Assembly (NCBI RefSeq): GCF_024204685.1
Contig: NZ_CP100350.1
Span: forward strand, 496,001 to 560,000
Origin: Gilvimarinus sp. DA14
Lineage (GTDB): Bacteria; Pseudomonadota; Gammaproteobacteria; Pseudomonadales; Cellvibrionaceae
Direction: 5' to 3'
DNA length: 64,000 nucleotides
Positions 1 to 7,148 of this stretch are shown here, one piece after another. The notes under the pieces are model-generated. The model ran no database searches, had not been told where the DNA came from, and saw nothing but the letters and a program-made list of their open reading frames with translations. The position numbers were made by a program, and so were the translations under genes. Numbering within the stretch: position 1 is the stretch's first letter; the number at the start of each line of letters is the position of its first letter.

Positions 1-112
1 GCAAATAGATTCCCGCTCCGGCGGTAATCAGTGTGGCGGCAATCAGGGCGCCCAAGAGACAGGCCAGAAGGCGCAGCTTGGGGGAGCTAAAAAGTCGTGC
101 TGATTTGGGCAT
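1..112 (-). CDS. Partial membrane protein, N-terminus only
   Basis: The first 37 codons of a minus-strand gene run off the window edge. Translation begins MPKSARLFSSPKLRLLAC: a short basic segment followed by a hydrophobic, Ala/Leu/Ile-rich stretch (about residues 14-37). That fits an N-terminal membrane anchor or an uncleaved signal. A Fur-box-like palindrome lies about 50 bases upstream (158-176), and the neighbouring flavodoxin and fumarase genes are also likely iron-controlled, so a role in iron physiology is inferred. Too little is visible to name the family. Confidence 0.5.
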   Translation of the reverse strand, partial: MPKSARLFSSPKLRLLACLLGALIAATLITAGAGIYL

Positions 113-157
113 GGGTTGACCTCTATTTGAGGTCGTATCTTAACCTTGAATGCAGAC

Positions 158-176
158 GATAACAATTTTCGTTAGC
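158..176. promoter_or_regulatory. Candidate Fur box
   Basis: The 19-mer GATAACAATTTTCGTTAGC matches the palindromic Fur consensus (GATAATGATAATCATTATC) at about 13 of 19 positions. It lies just upstream of the partial minus-strand membrane gene. It is weaker than the boxes at 2146 and 5097, so the call is tentative. Confidence 0.4.
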
Positions 177-189
177 GTGCAGTGGGTAG

Positions 190-672
190 TTAATGCAGGG
201 GGTGTTGTTGGCGCTCATCCAGAGCGAGCATTGTTTGCACCCATTCATCGACAGCGGCCATCGGCGTAAAGGCGACGTCCAGCAGTGGTGTGAGAAGCTT
301 TTGCGTGTGACGCAATGAGTAGTGAGGTTCGAGTTGGCGTTTAACCAGCTCGACTAATTCAGGGGTATGAATAGGGTAGTCGGACTTGCGACAGGCGTAA
401 ATGAGTTCGAGCGACAGCTTTAGATAGCGGTCAATATCGCTGTGAGCGACTGTCTCTTGCTGCAGCAGAATTTCGGCGCTTTCAAACGCTGCGCCCAAGT
501 AGGGAATGGCTTTACGGTACTGCGCCGTGTGCAGCGCCTGGCGGCCTTCACTGTGCAAGCGCTTTACCAGCGCTCGGCAGCGTGCCGGATTCTGCTGCGC
601 CAGAGTTTTATGCCGAGCGCAGAGAAAAGGTTTTTTGTGGCTATGCGGCGTTGGCACTGGCGTATTCTGCAA
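190..672 (-). CDS. Small helical (TPR-like) protein, paralogue of the 3072-3521 product
   Basis: About 160 aa, soluble, no signal peptide, mostly amphipathic helices. It is clearly homologous to the protein at 3072-3521: both share an RYLK/RYLR...LEL.YA.RK segment, a VKQ/VKR.L.P segment, and a C-terminal LLDVAFTP / LIDVAFSP...VD.W block. No ATG is available near the start; the longest reading uses TTG at 672 and overlaps the flavodoxin stop by about 32 bases, while GTG at 657 is an alternative. The overlap implies co-transcription and translational coupling with the flavodoxin. In Pseudomonas aeruginosa an uncharacterised orfX lies in the Fur-controlled fumC operon; this may be the same kind of protein, but I could not compare the sequences. 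Function unknown, probably linked to iron starvation. Confidence 0.7.
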   Translation of the reverse strand: MQNTPVPTPHSHKKPFLCARHKTLAQQNPARCRALVKRLHSEGRQALHTAQYRKAIPYLGAAFESAEILLQQETVAHSDIDRYLKLSLELIYACRKSDYPIHTPELVELVKRQLEPHYSLRHTQKLLTPLLDVAFTPMAAVDEWVQTMLALDERQQHPLH

Positions 673-1189
673 CTATTTGATTTACCCAGGTTTCTACACG
701 CTCGTCGGTCAATTCAAATTGTTGATCTTCGTCGATGCCCAGGCCGACAAAGTGAGTGCGATCTTGGGTAAGAGCCAAAGACTCGTCAAAGTCATAACCC
801 TTGGTGGGCCAGTGACCAATCACCTGGGCGCCAGCCTTGAGCACTCGCTCGTTGAGCCAACCCACGGCGTCCAAAAAGTAAAAACCGTACCCGCGCTGAT
901 CGCCTAAGCCGTATAGAGCAACGGTTTTACCCGCCAGTTTGGTGGCCAGAATCTGCTCTTCAAACTCTTCCCAATCTTCCTGAATGCCGCCGAAATCCCA
1001 GGTGGGAATCCCCATAATAATGAAGTCGAAGCCTTCAATCTCCTCAGGTGAGGTGTCAGTTACGTTGATCATCTCAACGATAACGCCGTGAGCGGCCAGG
1101 GCAGTGGTTATTTTTTCACCGATCTCTTCGGTGTTGCCGGTATCAGTACCAAAAATCAAACCGACATTGGCTTCGGTAATATCAGCCAT
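641..1189 (-). CDS. fldA: Flavodoxin (long-chain)
   Basis: A 182-aa FMN-binding electron carrier. The phosphate-binding loop IFGTDTGNTEEI is at residues 12-23, IPTWDFGG around 61-68 corresponds to the FMN 50s loop, and YGLGDQRGYGFYF around 92-104 to the 90s loop. The insertion splitting the last strand marks the long-chain class (FldA/NifF type). The start is ATG at 1189 with a GGAGC Shine-Dalgarno. Flavodoxin replaces ferredoxin under iron limitation, which agrees with the Fur-box-like sequence upstream (about 1290-1308). It forms a likely operon with the helical protein at 190-672, which overlaps its 3' end. Gene assignment is secure; the exact redox partners are not visible. Confidence 0.93.
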   Translation of the reverse strand: MADITEANVGLIFGTDTGNTEEIGEKITTALAAHGVIVEMINVTDTSPEEIEGFDFIIMGIPTWDFGGIQEDWEEFEEQILATKLAGKTVALYGLGDQRGYGFYFLDAVGWLNERVLKAGAQVIGHWPTKGYDFDESLALTQDRTHFVGLGIDEDQQFELTDERVETWVNQIVAEYASANAA

Positions 1190-1289
1190 ATTGAGCTCCG
1201 TTATTACTGTGGACCATTTACCGTGGACCAGTTGCTGTAAACCTTGCTGCCTAAGAGGGGCTAGCGGGTAAGGCGTGTAGAATAATAAA

Positions 1290-1308
1290 AATGAAAATAA
1301 TTATCAAT
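1290..1308. promoter_or_regulatory. Candidate Fur box upstream of flavodoxin
   Basis: The AT-rich sequence AATGAAAATAATTATCAAT contains repeated NAT(A/T)AT-like hexamers and lies about 100 bases upstream of the flavodoxin start. The surrounding non-coding stretch (1190-1507) is AT-rich. I see no convincing gene in it: a 63-codon minus-strand frame there lacks an RBS and has low-complexity composition. Confidence 0.45.
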
Positions 1309-1507
1309 GAGATGTGGGGGCTGGTGGTTAGATAGATTTCGCTTTTAATAGTTATCTTAAGCTTCTGAATATAAATAGCTTTTACGTGATTTCTCGTTGC
1401 GTGGGGGGAGTTAAACTTTTGTAAATTATAATTGGGTTTCAAGTTTTATAATCTCCACAGCCCGGCATCCGCTGCGGAGATCGTTGGCAGTGTGCTTTTT
1501 GCCGGGC

Positions 1508-2095
1508 TTAATGGCCCAGCTTAAAGGTCCATACGCCGGTTACCGGCACAACCGATTCAATACTGTTCAGGCCGGCTATGGTTTGCAACTGCTGTATACC
1601 TTCGAGTAAGGCAAAGTCTTTGGCATTTACCAAAACCGGGGCGCGGGTGGCGACCAACAGAGTTTCATCGTCCAGCTTGGTAACGGTTAGGTGTGCGGGC
1701 AGGGCTTTGGTTTGGCCGTGCAGGTTTATCTCGAGCTCTACATCGAGGTTTTGTGGCTTATTGAGTGACAACTCTTGCAGATAGTCGGCGCCAAGCTCCG
1801 CGCTTAAGGTCGCCTGGGGGAATTGCTCGGTAGTGAACAGAATGTCGCGCAGGCGTTGGTCGCGCAACTCAATCAAGGTATTGACGCTGGCAAGGTCAAT
1901 GCTCACTTCAATTTTGCCTTCGTCAGTCACGCTGGCCGAAAAATTTTCGAATTGGTTGGTCTCGGCAATTACATCGTTTTTAACGGTGACAAAATGCAGG
2001 CTGGATTGCTCTGGAGCCAGCGACCAGTGCGCCAGGGCAGGCAGGCTGGTAAGAGATAAAAAAGCGAGAGTGGATATAGTTTTTACGGCGCGCAT
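1508..2095 (-). CDS. YceI-family periplasmic protein
   Basis: 195 aa with a cleavable signal peptide (MRAVKTISTLAFLSLTSLPALA, cut near residue 22). The mature part fits the YceI lipocalin-like beta-barrel: it opens with WSLAPEQSSLHFVTVKN, has the SIDLASVNT..ELRD.RLRD.LF segment about residues 65-88, and ends VTGVWTFKLG. YceI proteins bind long-chain isoprenoids or amphiphiles in the periplasm and are often induced by stress. A strong Fur-box match lies about 50 bases upstream (2146-2164), so iron regulation is likely. It sits between the flavodoxin and cysH-like transcription units, all on the minus strand. The ligand cannot be inferred. Confidence 0.85.
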   Translation of the reverse strand: MRAVKTISTLAFLSLTSLPALAHWSLAPEQSSLHFVTVKNDVIAETNQFENFSASVTDEGKIEVSIDLASVNTLIELRDQRLRDILFTTEQFPQATLSAELGADYLQELSLNKPQNLDVELEINLHGQTKALPAHLTVTKLDDETLLVATRAPVLVNAKDFALLEGIQQLQTIAGLNSIESVVPVTGVWTFKLGH

Positions 2096-2145
2096 AGCTA
2101 GGCCTCGTTGCTGTGGGGCTTGTTATAAAGGGGGGTTATCGTAAT

Positions 2146-2164
2146 TCTAATGATAATTCTTATC
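2146..2164. promoter_or_regulatory. Fur box upstream of the yceI-like gene
   Basis: The 19-mer TCTAATGATAATTCTTATC matches the Fur consensus at about 15 of 19 positions, including the AATGATAAT core and TTATC arm. It lies between the yceI start (2095) and the cysH-like stop (2251), positioned to repress yceI. Confidence 0.7.
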
Positions 2165-2250
2165 AAGCAGGCGCCGAGGCGAGTGCTTGATAAGTTGTGT
2201 AATTGATGAAGGGGGCTGTTTTACGTAAACGCCTGCTATTAATGGGCGGG

Positions 2251-2886
2251 TTAGCCGAGCTGCAAGCCGCATTCGCGATTATCTAACACCTTGGTGGGAT
2301 CAAAATAATCCACGACTATGGGTAGATCATGCTCGCGCATATAGTTTTCTACTTTTTCTTTGCCCCAGTGAAAAAAAGGAGCAACTTTTAAACACTGGTG
2401 CTGATTATCCAGACTAAGGATATCCAAGTTGGCGCGATGTTCGGTTTGATCTTTGCGAATGCCGGTAATCCATATGTCCGGCTTATACTGGGCAAAGGCG
2501 CGGGCGAAAGGCTCAAGCTTTACTTCCTGGGTAAACTGTTTGTGGGCCACCTCGTCATCCAAATCGGGAAAGCCACCCAGTACCGCTTGCCGGCGAGCGC
2601 TGGTAATTTTAGGGGTAAAATAATCCACGTTAAGTTGAAAACGCTGGGTGAGTTCCTCGGCAATTTGATAAGTGGTTTTGGTGTTGTAGCCGTGATCTAC
2701 GCAAATTATGGGCGTGTTTTTCCCGTGCTGGCTAACCAACTGCAGAACAGCCGCTTCGTGGGGACCGAAGTTGGTGGTGCACACAGTTTTTAGTTTTTGC
2801 TCACAAGCCCAGGCAATAATGTCTCCCGGGCTGGAATCTCGCAGTTGGGTGTTCAGGGTCGCAATCTTTTGCAGTGAAAAAGGCAT
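2251..2886 (-). CDS. CysH-like adenylyl-sulfate reductase-fold protein (divergent)
   Basis: 211 aa with the PAPS/APS reductase (adenine nucleotide alpha-hydrolase) fold. Recognisable elements are the nucleotide loop TTNFGPHEAAV about residues 37-47, DHGYNTKTTY about 65-74 (DTGYLFPETY in E. coli CysH), GIRKDQTEHRANL about 141-153, and a C-terminal RECGLQ carrying the catalytic-type cysteine. It departs from assimilatory CysH in three ways: it is about 30 residues shorter, the GYLSVGDTHTT-type segment before the cysteine is missing, and ECGLHEG has become ECGLQLG. No Fe-S cysteine pairs are present. It is the last gene of the fumC operon, one base after the 60-aa ORF. Sulfonucleotide reduction is possible, but the context suggests a specialised role in iron starvation. 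Confidence 0.75.
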   Translation of the reverse strand: MPFSLQKIATLNTQLRDSSPGDIIAWACEQKLKTVCTTNFGPHEAAVLQLVSQHGKNTPIICVDHGYNTKTTYQIAEELTQRFQLNVDYFTPKITSARRQAVLGGFPDLDDEVAHKQFTQEVKLEPFARAFAQYKPDIWITGIRKDQTEHRANLDILSLDNQHQCLKVAPFFHWGKEKVENYMREHDLPIVVDYFDPTKVLDNRECGLQLG

Positions 2887-2887
2887 A

Positions 2888-3070
2888 TCAAATTTTCCCG
2901 GTAATTTGCCGCAGCGCCAGTTGCGTACCTAAATGCGCGGCTCGGTGTTTTAATTTAAAAACCTGTTGCTCTTTGTGTTTGTTGTGTTGGTGGAATACAT
3001 CCACCTGCAAATCTGTCACGCGCTGCAGCAGCGTTTCCATTTTACGTTGCATCGACTGTTTTGTTGCCAT
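2888..3070 (-). CDS. Small basic helical protein, 60 aa
   Basis: The 60-aa frame starts with ATG at 3070, immediately after the upstream stop (3072-3074), and ends one base before the cysH-like start. This tight packing is the main evidence that it is real. The sequence (MATKQSMQRKMETLLQRVTD...) is Lys/Gln/His-rich and predicted to be helical, perhaps a coiled coil, with no membrane segment or metal-binding cysteine. No family is recognised. A longer frame reaching 3136 would overlap the preceding gene and is unlikely. Confidence 0.6.
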   Translation of the reverse strand: MATKQSMQRKMETLLQRVTDLQVDVFHQHNKHKEQQVFKLKHRAAHLGTQLALRQITGKI

Positions 3071-3071
3071 T

Positions 3072-3521
3072 TTAGTGGGGGGCACTCTGGCCAGATGTTT
3101 CGTAGCTAAACAACATATTAATCCAGTCGTCGACATCGTTTATGGGGGAGAAAGCTACGTCAATTAACGGCGCTATAACCACCTCGGCGGGTAGTGGTGC
3201 AAACAATGGTTGCAAGCGCTGTTTTACGGTTTCAATTAACTCGCTTAGATCTGTGTGCGGCTTGTATTTACGCATGGCGTAAGTCAGCTCCAGCGCGGCA
3301 CGCAGGTAGCGCTCGATCGCGAACTTTTGGGTTATCGGATCTTGCAGCATGGTGTCGGCCACTTCCAGTGCGGTGGCATAGTCTTTAACCGCCAGCCCCC
3401 ACTGCTGCGCCTGCAAGTGTTTGCGCGCTTTGGTTTGCAGGCGACAGCCGAGCATGCCGGCATCCATAGGTTGTTGCCAGTATGCCTGTGAGGCAGCGGG
3501 CGCTGTAGTGGTTTTTTCCAT
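3072..3521 (-). CDS. Small helical (TPR-like) protein in the fumC operon
   Basis: 149 aa, soluble. A helical hairpin around residues 25-55 (LQTKARKHLQAQQWGLAVKDY...) resembles a tetratricopeptide unit, followed by IERYLRAALELTYAMRK and a C-terminal LIDVAFSPINDVDDWINML. It is a paralogue of the protein at 190-672. It starts with ATG at 3521, 10 bases after the fumC stop, with a GGTGACTC spacer on the mRNA strand. The arrangement fumC-orfX recalls the Fur-regulated fagA-fumC-orfX-sodA operon of P. aeruginosa, where orfX is also uncharacterised; identity with that protein is inferred. No catalytic motif is visible, so an adaptor or protein-protein interaction role is the most that can be suggested. 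Confidence 0.72.
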   Translation of the reverse strand: MEKTTTAPAASQAYWQQPMDAGMLGCRLQTKARKHLQAQQWGLAVKDYATALEVADTMLQDPITQKFAIERYLRAALELTYAMRKYKPHTDLSELIETVKQRLQPLFAPLPAEVVIAPLIDVAFSPINDVDDWINMLFSYETSGQSAPH

Positions 3522-3531
3522 AGTGAGTCAC

Positions 3532-4902
3532 CTACTGGGTCAGTTTTCTCGGGTCGAGCAATTGTTTTAATTCATCTTCACTGATATCCGTCATTTCGGC
3601 GGCGACATCAATGACCGGGCGGCCGCTGGCGTAGGCGGCTTTGGCAATTTCCGCGGCTTTTAAATAGCCGACAATCGGGTTGAGTGCAGTAACCAAAATA
3701 GGATTGCGGGCGACAGACGCTTGCAGGCTCTGTTCATTCACCTTAAAGGTTTTGATGGCTTTGTCGGCCAATAACCGGCTGGCGTTGCTGATTAGAGTGA
3801 TACTCTGAATCAGATTGTGTGCCACCAGTGGCAGGCTGACGTTCAGCTCAAAATTGCCAGATTGGCCGCCCAGGGTGATGGCGGTGTCATTACCGATAAC
3901 CTGATAGCCCGCCATCACGGCGGCCTCGGGAATTACCGGATTAACTTTGCCGGGCATAATGGACGACCCAGGTTGCAGGGCTTCCAGTTCAATTTCACTT
4001 AACCCCGCTAAAGGGCCGGAGTTCATCCAGCGTAAATCGTTTGCAATTTTAATCAGGCTGACTGCGCTCGCCTTTAGTTGGCCCGATAGGGCAACGGCGG
4101 TGTCCTGGCTGCTGATATGAGTAAAAAAATCGGCGGCGGGAGTAAAGGTTAGGCCGGTTAAGGCATTGAGCTTGTTGCAAAAGGTGGCGGCAAATTGCTC
4201 GTGCGCATTGACACCGGTACCGACAGCGGTGCCGCCTTGAGCCAGACTTTGCAGCTGCGCTTGCAGGGCTTTGATATTGCCTATGTGTTGCTCAATTAAC
4301 CCGGCCCAGGCGTTGATTGGCTGGCTTAGGCGCACTGGCATAGCGTCCATTAAGTGGGTGCGGCCGGTTTTGACGTATTGGTCAACACTTTGGGCTTTGT
4401 CGCGACAGCTTTGCGCCAGATGCTCCATCGCGGGAAGAAGATTCTGCGCCACCAGCAGTGAGGCGCTAACGTGTATCGCGGTGGGGATGACATCGTTACT
4501 GCTTTGGCCGCAGTTAACATGGTCGTTGGGGCTGACGCTCTGGCCGCAACTTTTACTGGCCAGGGTGGCGAGCACCTCGTTGGCATTCATATTAGTGCTG
4601 GTACCCGAGCCAGTTTGAAATACATCCACCGGAAAGTGGTGGCACAGCGCCGGGTCTTTTTGCAGCTTGTCGGCGGCGTTGACAATAGCCTCGGCGATTT
4701 CAGCGTCCAGAGTATCCAGCTCGGCATTCGCCTTGGCTGCCGACGCTTTGATAAGCAGCAGGGCGCGAATAAACGCCTCTGGCATGCTCTGGCCACTCAC
4801 CGGGAAATTATTGACCGCGCGCTGGGTTTGGGCGCCATAAAGGGCGTCCAAGGGCACATCCAACTCGCCCATACTGTCTTTTTCAATGCGAGTATGACTC
4901 AT
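3532..4902 (-). CDS. fumC: Class II fumarate hydratase
   Basis: 456 aa, iron-independent fumarase converting fumarate and L-malate in the TCA cycle. The fumarase/aspartase signature GSSIMPGKVNP is present (about residues 315-325), with TGSGTSTNMNANEV about 98-111 and GRTHLMDAMPV about 180-190. I chose ATG at 4902, not the upstream frame start at 4977, because GGAGGAAACC directly precedes it and the extra 25 residues do not resemble fumarase. It heads the operon fumC - helical protein - 60-aa ORF - cysH-like. A Fur-box-like sequence at 5003-5021 lies about 100 bases upstream. Switching from Fe-S fumarase to FumC is a known iron-sparing response. Confidence 0.96.
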   Translation of the reverse strand: MSHTRIEKDSMGELDVPLDALYGAQTQRAVNNFPVSGQSMPEAFIRALLLIKASAAKANAELDTLDAEIAEAIVNAADKLQKDPALCHHFPVDVFQTGSGTSTNMNANEVLATLASKSCGQSVSPNDHVNCGQSSNDVIPTAIHVSASLLVAQNLLPAMEHLAQSCRDKAQSVDQYVKTGRTHLMDAMPVRLSQPINAWAGLIEQHIGNIKALQAQLQSLAQGGTAVGTGVNAHEQFAATFCNKLNALTGLTFTPAADFFTHISSQDTAVALSGQLKASAVSLIKIANDLRWMNSGPLAGLSEIELEALQPGSSIMPGKVNPVIPEAAVMAGYQVIGNDTAITLGGQSGNFELNVSLPLVAHNLIQSITLISNASRLLADKAIKTFKVNEQSLQASVARNPILVTALNPIVGYLKAAEIAKAAYASGRPVIDVAAEMTDISEDELKQLLDPRKLTQ

Positions 4903-5002
4903 GGTTTCCTCCGGCATTTCTGGGTTGACTGCCATTGCTCGTGCGTTATGAGACCAAGCTGTACTGCTGTGATTCAACAGTAGCGCATGAACTCATGCTT
5001 AC

Positions 5003-5021
5003 ACAAATGATAACGGTTATC
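5003..5021. promoter_or_regulatory. Fur box, fumC side of the divergent promoter
   Basis: ACAAATGATAACGGTTATC matches the Fur consensus at about 13 of 19 positions and contains the exact dyad GATAAC-GGTTATC. It lies between the divergent fumC (minus) and PepSY (plus) genes, closer to fumC. Confidence 0.65.
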
Positions 5022-5096
5022 AATACTATTTGTTCGGTTGTTTCTGTTGTTCCGACTTTACAGTGTAAAAAGATTGCGGTGACTGCCATCTGTCAA

Positions 5097-5115
5097 TAAA
5101 ATGAGAATCATTATC
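5097..5115. promoter_or_regulatory. Fur box, PepSY operon side of the divergent promoter
   Basis: TAAAATGAGAATCATTATC matches the Fur consensus at about 16 of 19 positions, the best match in the window. It sits 17 bases upstream of the first possible start of the five-gene operon 5132-9641 and probably overlaps its promoter. Confidence 0.8.
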
Positions 5116-5131
5116 GAGATCGTAGGGCTCT

Positions 5132-5773
5132 TTGATAGGGCATCTGGCGGCGTATCAAGTGATTGGTTTGGGGGTTAATTTGCGTTTTGGAAGCCTGCGG
5201 CAGTGGCATTGGGTAAGCTCAGCCATTTGTCTGGTGGGGATGTTGTTGTTTGCTGTTACCGGCATTACGCTCAATCACGCCCATCAAATACCCGCGCAGA
5301 AATCGACCCTTAGTCTAGACGCCAGCCTGGATGGCGCTGTATTGCAACACCTGCAACTGCCAGAAGGCGAGAGCGGCCCCTTGCCCCGAGAACTGCGTTT
5401 AGAGATTCGGCGCGCTATGGGTATTTATATCAATAGCTCTGTGGAGGCAGAGTGGTACGAAGACGAAATTTACGTGCCGCTGCCCAGGCCAGGTGGCGAT
5501 GCCTGGATGAGCATCGATTTGACCAGCGGCGAAGCCATATATGAAAAAACCACCCGTGGTGTCATCGCTTATCTCAATGATCTGCACAAAGGTCGCAATA
5601 CCGGCACTGCCTGGAGCTGGTTTATCGATGTATTTGCTGTAGCTTGTGTTTTGTTTTCAATCACTGGCCTGTGGTTGCTCATTCGCCTGCAGAAAACCCG
5701 CCCCGGTACCTGGCCCGCAGTGGTCTTTGGGGTGTTGGCACCGCTGATTATTATTATTTTGTTTGTTCATTAA
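5132..5773 (+). CDS. PepSY-associated membrane protein
   Basis: About 213 aa with an N-terminal membrane helix (LRQWHWVSSAICLVGMLLFAVTG), a periplasmic PepSY-like domain of about 110 residues (including RRAMGIY and a D-x-x-SGEAIYEK strand), then a second helix after NDLHKGRNTGTAWSW (FIDVFAVACVLFSITGLWLL) and a third at the C-terminus. The LH.G segment just before the second helix is typical of PepSY_TM proteins, which co-occur with siderophore receptors and are implicated in periplasmic ferri-siderophore reduction. The longest frame starts with TTG at 5132; GTG at 5159 is an alternative closer to the first helix. It is the first gene of a Fur-controlled operon with DUF2271, DUF4198, diflavin reductase and esterase genes. 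Confidence 0.85.
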   Translation: MIGHLAAYQVIGLGVNLRFGSLRQWHWVSSAICLVGMLLFAVTGITLNHAHQIPAQKSTLSLDASLDGAVLQHLQLPEGESGPLPRELRLEIRRAMGIYINSSVEAEWYEDEIYVPLPRPGGDAWMSIDLTSGEAIYEKTTRGVIAYLNDLHKGRNTGTAWSWFIDVFAVACVLFSITGLWLLIRLQKTRPGTWPAVVFGVLAPLIIIILFVH

Positions 5774-5797
5774 ATGACAAAAGGACGCAGTAAACCC

Positions 5798-6304
5798 ATG
5801 ACCTTAGCAAAACGATTTTTTCCCCTCGCGCTTGCCGGTGCGTGCGCACCGTTGGTGGCTGCCGAATTGACTGTGGATGTGGAAATTCCAGAAATGGACG
5901 TAGCGGAATATCACCGTCCCTATGTCGCTATTTGGATACAAGATAAAAACAGTAAGGCGGTAACCAATGGCGCTGTCTGGTATCAGATTGATGACAACGG
6001 CGAAGGCGAAAAGTGGCTTAAAGATATGCGCTTGTGGTGGCGTCGCAGCGGCCGCTCGTTAGAGATGCCGATTGATGGTGTTACCGGGCCGACACGTAAG
6101 CCCGGCGCTTACCAGGTAGATTTAAGTCACTTGGCGGATGATTTGGAGGCCGGTGAGTATCAGCTTTATGTCGAGGCATCTCGCGAAGTGGGCGGGCGCG
6201 AATTATTAAACGTTGATTTTGCGTGGCCGGTTAAAAAAGCACAAACCTTAACCGCGCAAGGCGAAACTGAACTGGGCAAACTTACCGTTACTTTTAACCC
6301 CTAA
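5798..6304 (+). CDS. DUF2271 periplasmic protein
   Basis: 168 aa from ATG 5798; a longer reading from ATG 5774 adds eight polar residues. I favour 5798 because it gives a clean signal peptide (MTLAKRFFPLALAGACAPLVAA) and has AAGGA upstream. The mature protein matches DUF2271: RPYVAIWIQDKNSKAV about residues 38-53, then LWWRRSGR and a D-G-V-T-G-x-T-R-x-P-G-A-Y segment, ending in a beta-strand region. DUF2271 proteins recur beside PepSY and DUF4198 genes in iron-regulated loci, but their biochemical role is unknown. A periplasmic partner for the membrane reductase is inferred from context. Confidence 0.85.
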   Translation: MTLAKRFFPLALAGACAPLVAAELTVDVEIPEMDVAEYHRPYVAIWIQDKNSKAVTNGAVWYQIDDNGEGEKWLKDMRLWWRRSGRSLEMPIDGVTGPTRKPGAYQVDLSHLADDLEAGEYQLYVEASREVGGRELLNVDFAWPVKKAQTLTAQGETELGKLTVTFNP

Positions 6305-6323
6305 TAAACCACAGGAGTTGGTT

Positions 6324-7145
6324 ATGAAATTTAAAAAATCACTGGCTATTTTAATGGCCTTGGCGCTGCCCATGGCCGCTGAGGCGCACCGTTTTTGGGT
6401 GTTGCCCGCCGCGACCGTATTGTCTGGCGACGACCCTTGGGTCACTGTAGACGCTGCAGTATCCAACGATATCTTTTATTTTAATCACTTTCCTTTAAAA
6501 GCGCATTTCTTGACAGTGGTTAAGCCCGATGGCTCCAGCGGTGAAATGCTAAACGTGAGTGAAGGTAAGCACCGCACCACTTTCGATTTAAATTTAACCG
6601 AGCAGGGCACCTACAAAGTGCTGATGGATTCTAGCGGCTTGCGCGCCAGCTGGGAAACCGAAGACGGCGAGCGTAAATTTTGGCCCGGCCGCGGTGAAAA
6701 GCCCGCACCAGGTGACTTTGAAAAGAAAGTGCCCAAGCAGGCCAAAAATCTGAAAGTGGGTCACTCTTCAACCAAGCTGGAAGCCTTTATTACTGCAGGT
6801 CAGCCCACCGACACGGTACTGGCATTAAACAATCAAGGCCTGGAAATGAAAGCGTCGGTGCACCCGAATGACTTGTTTACCGGCGAGCCGGTAGAGCTGC
6901 AGTTCTTTATGGATGGTGACGCAGTTGAAGGGGTAACGGTTGTGATTATTCCCGATGGCATGCGCTATCGCGACTCACAAGAAGCCATGAAGTTGACCAC
7001 TGATAGCAACGGTAAAGTCAGCGTGGATTGGCCCAAAGCCGGCCGTTACTGGTTAGAGGCCGAGTACGAAGACGATCAAGCCAAGGCGCCAGCGACCACT
7101 CGCAGTGGTAAGTACATTGCCACCTTAGAAGTGTTGCCGCTGTAA
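6324..7145 (+). CDS. DUF4198 periplasmic protein
   Basis: 273 aa starting at ATG 6324, preceded by ACAGGAG. A signal peptide (MKFKKSLAILMALALPMAAEA) is followed directly by HRFWVLPAATVLSG, the typical DUF4198 opening with a histidine at the mature N-terminus. The second half has an Ig-like beta-sandwich look (HPNDLFTGEPVELQFFMDG; ...GRYWLEAEYED). DUF4198 proteins resemble NikM-like or CopC-like metal-binding periplasmic domains, where an N-terminal His can bind metal; that is family knowledge, not shown here. Its place in a Fur-box operon suggests periplasmic iron handling. Confidence 0.87.
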   Translation: MKFKKSLAILMALALPMAAEAHRFWVLPAATVLSGDDPWVTVDAAVSNDIFYFNHFPLKAHFLTVVKPDGSSGEMLNVSEGKHRTTFDLNLTEQGTYKVLMDSSGLRASWETEDGERKFWPGRGEKPAPGDFEKKVPKQAKNLKVGHSSTKLEAFITAGQPTDTVLALNNQGLEMKASVHPNDLFTGEPVELQFFMDGDAVEGVTVVIIPDGMRYRDSQEAMKLTTDSNGKVSVDWPKAGRYWLEAEYEDDQAKAPATTRSGKYIATLEVLPL

Positions 7146-7148
7146 TCA

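Noticed and set aside
1251-1442. 63-codon minus-strand ORF between flavodoxin and yceI
   Set aside because: AT-rich, low-complexity translation, no RBS, overlaps a probable Fur box; best read as non-coding promoter DNA.
1459-1508. AGCCCGGC / GCCGGGCT inverted repeat after yceI as terminator
   Set aside because: Loop of about 34 bases and no T-tract after the stem on the minus strand; may be weakly structured but not a convincing terminator.
4903-4977. 25-residue N-terminal extension of fumC
   Set aside because: No RBS before the longer start, while ATG 4902 has GGAGGAAACC; the extension does not resemble fumarase.
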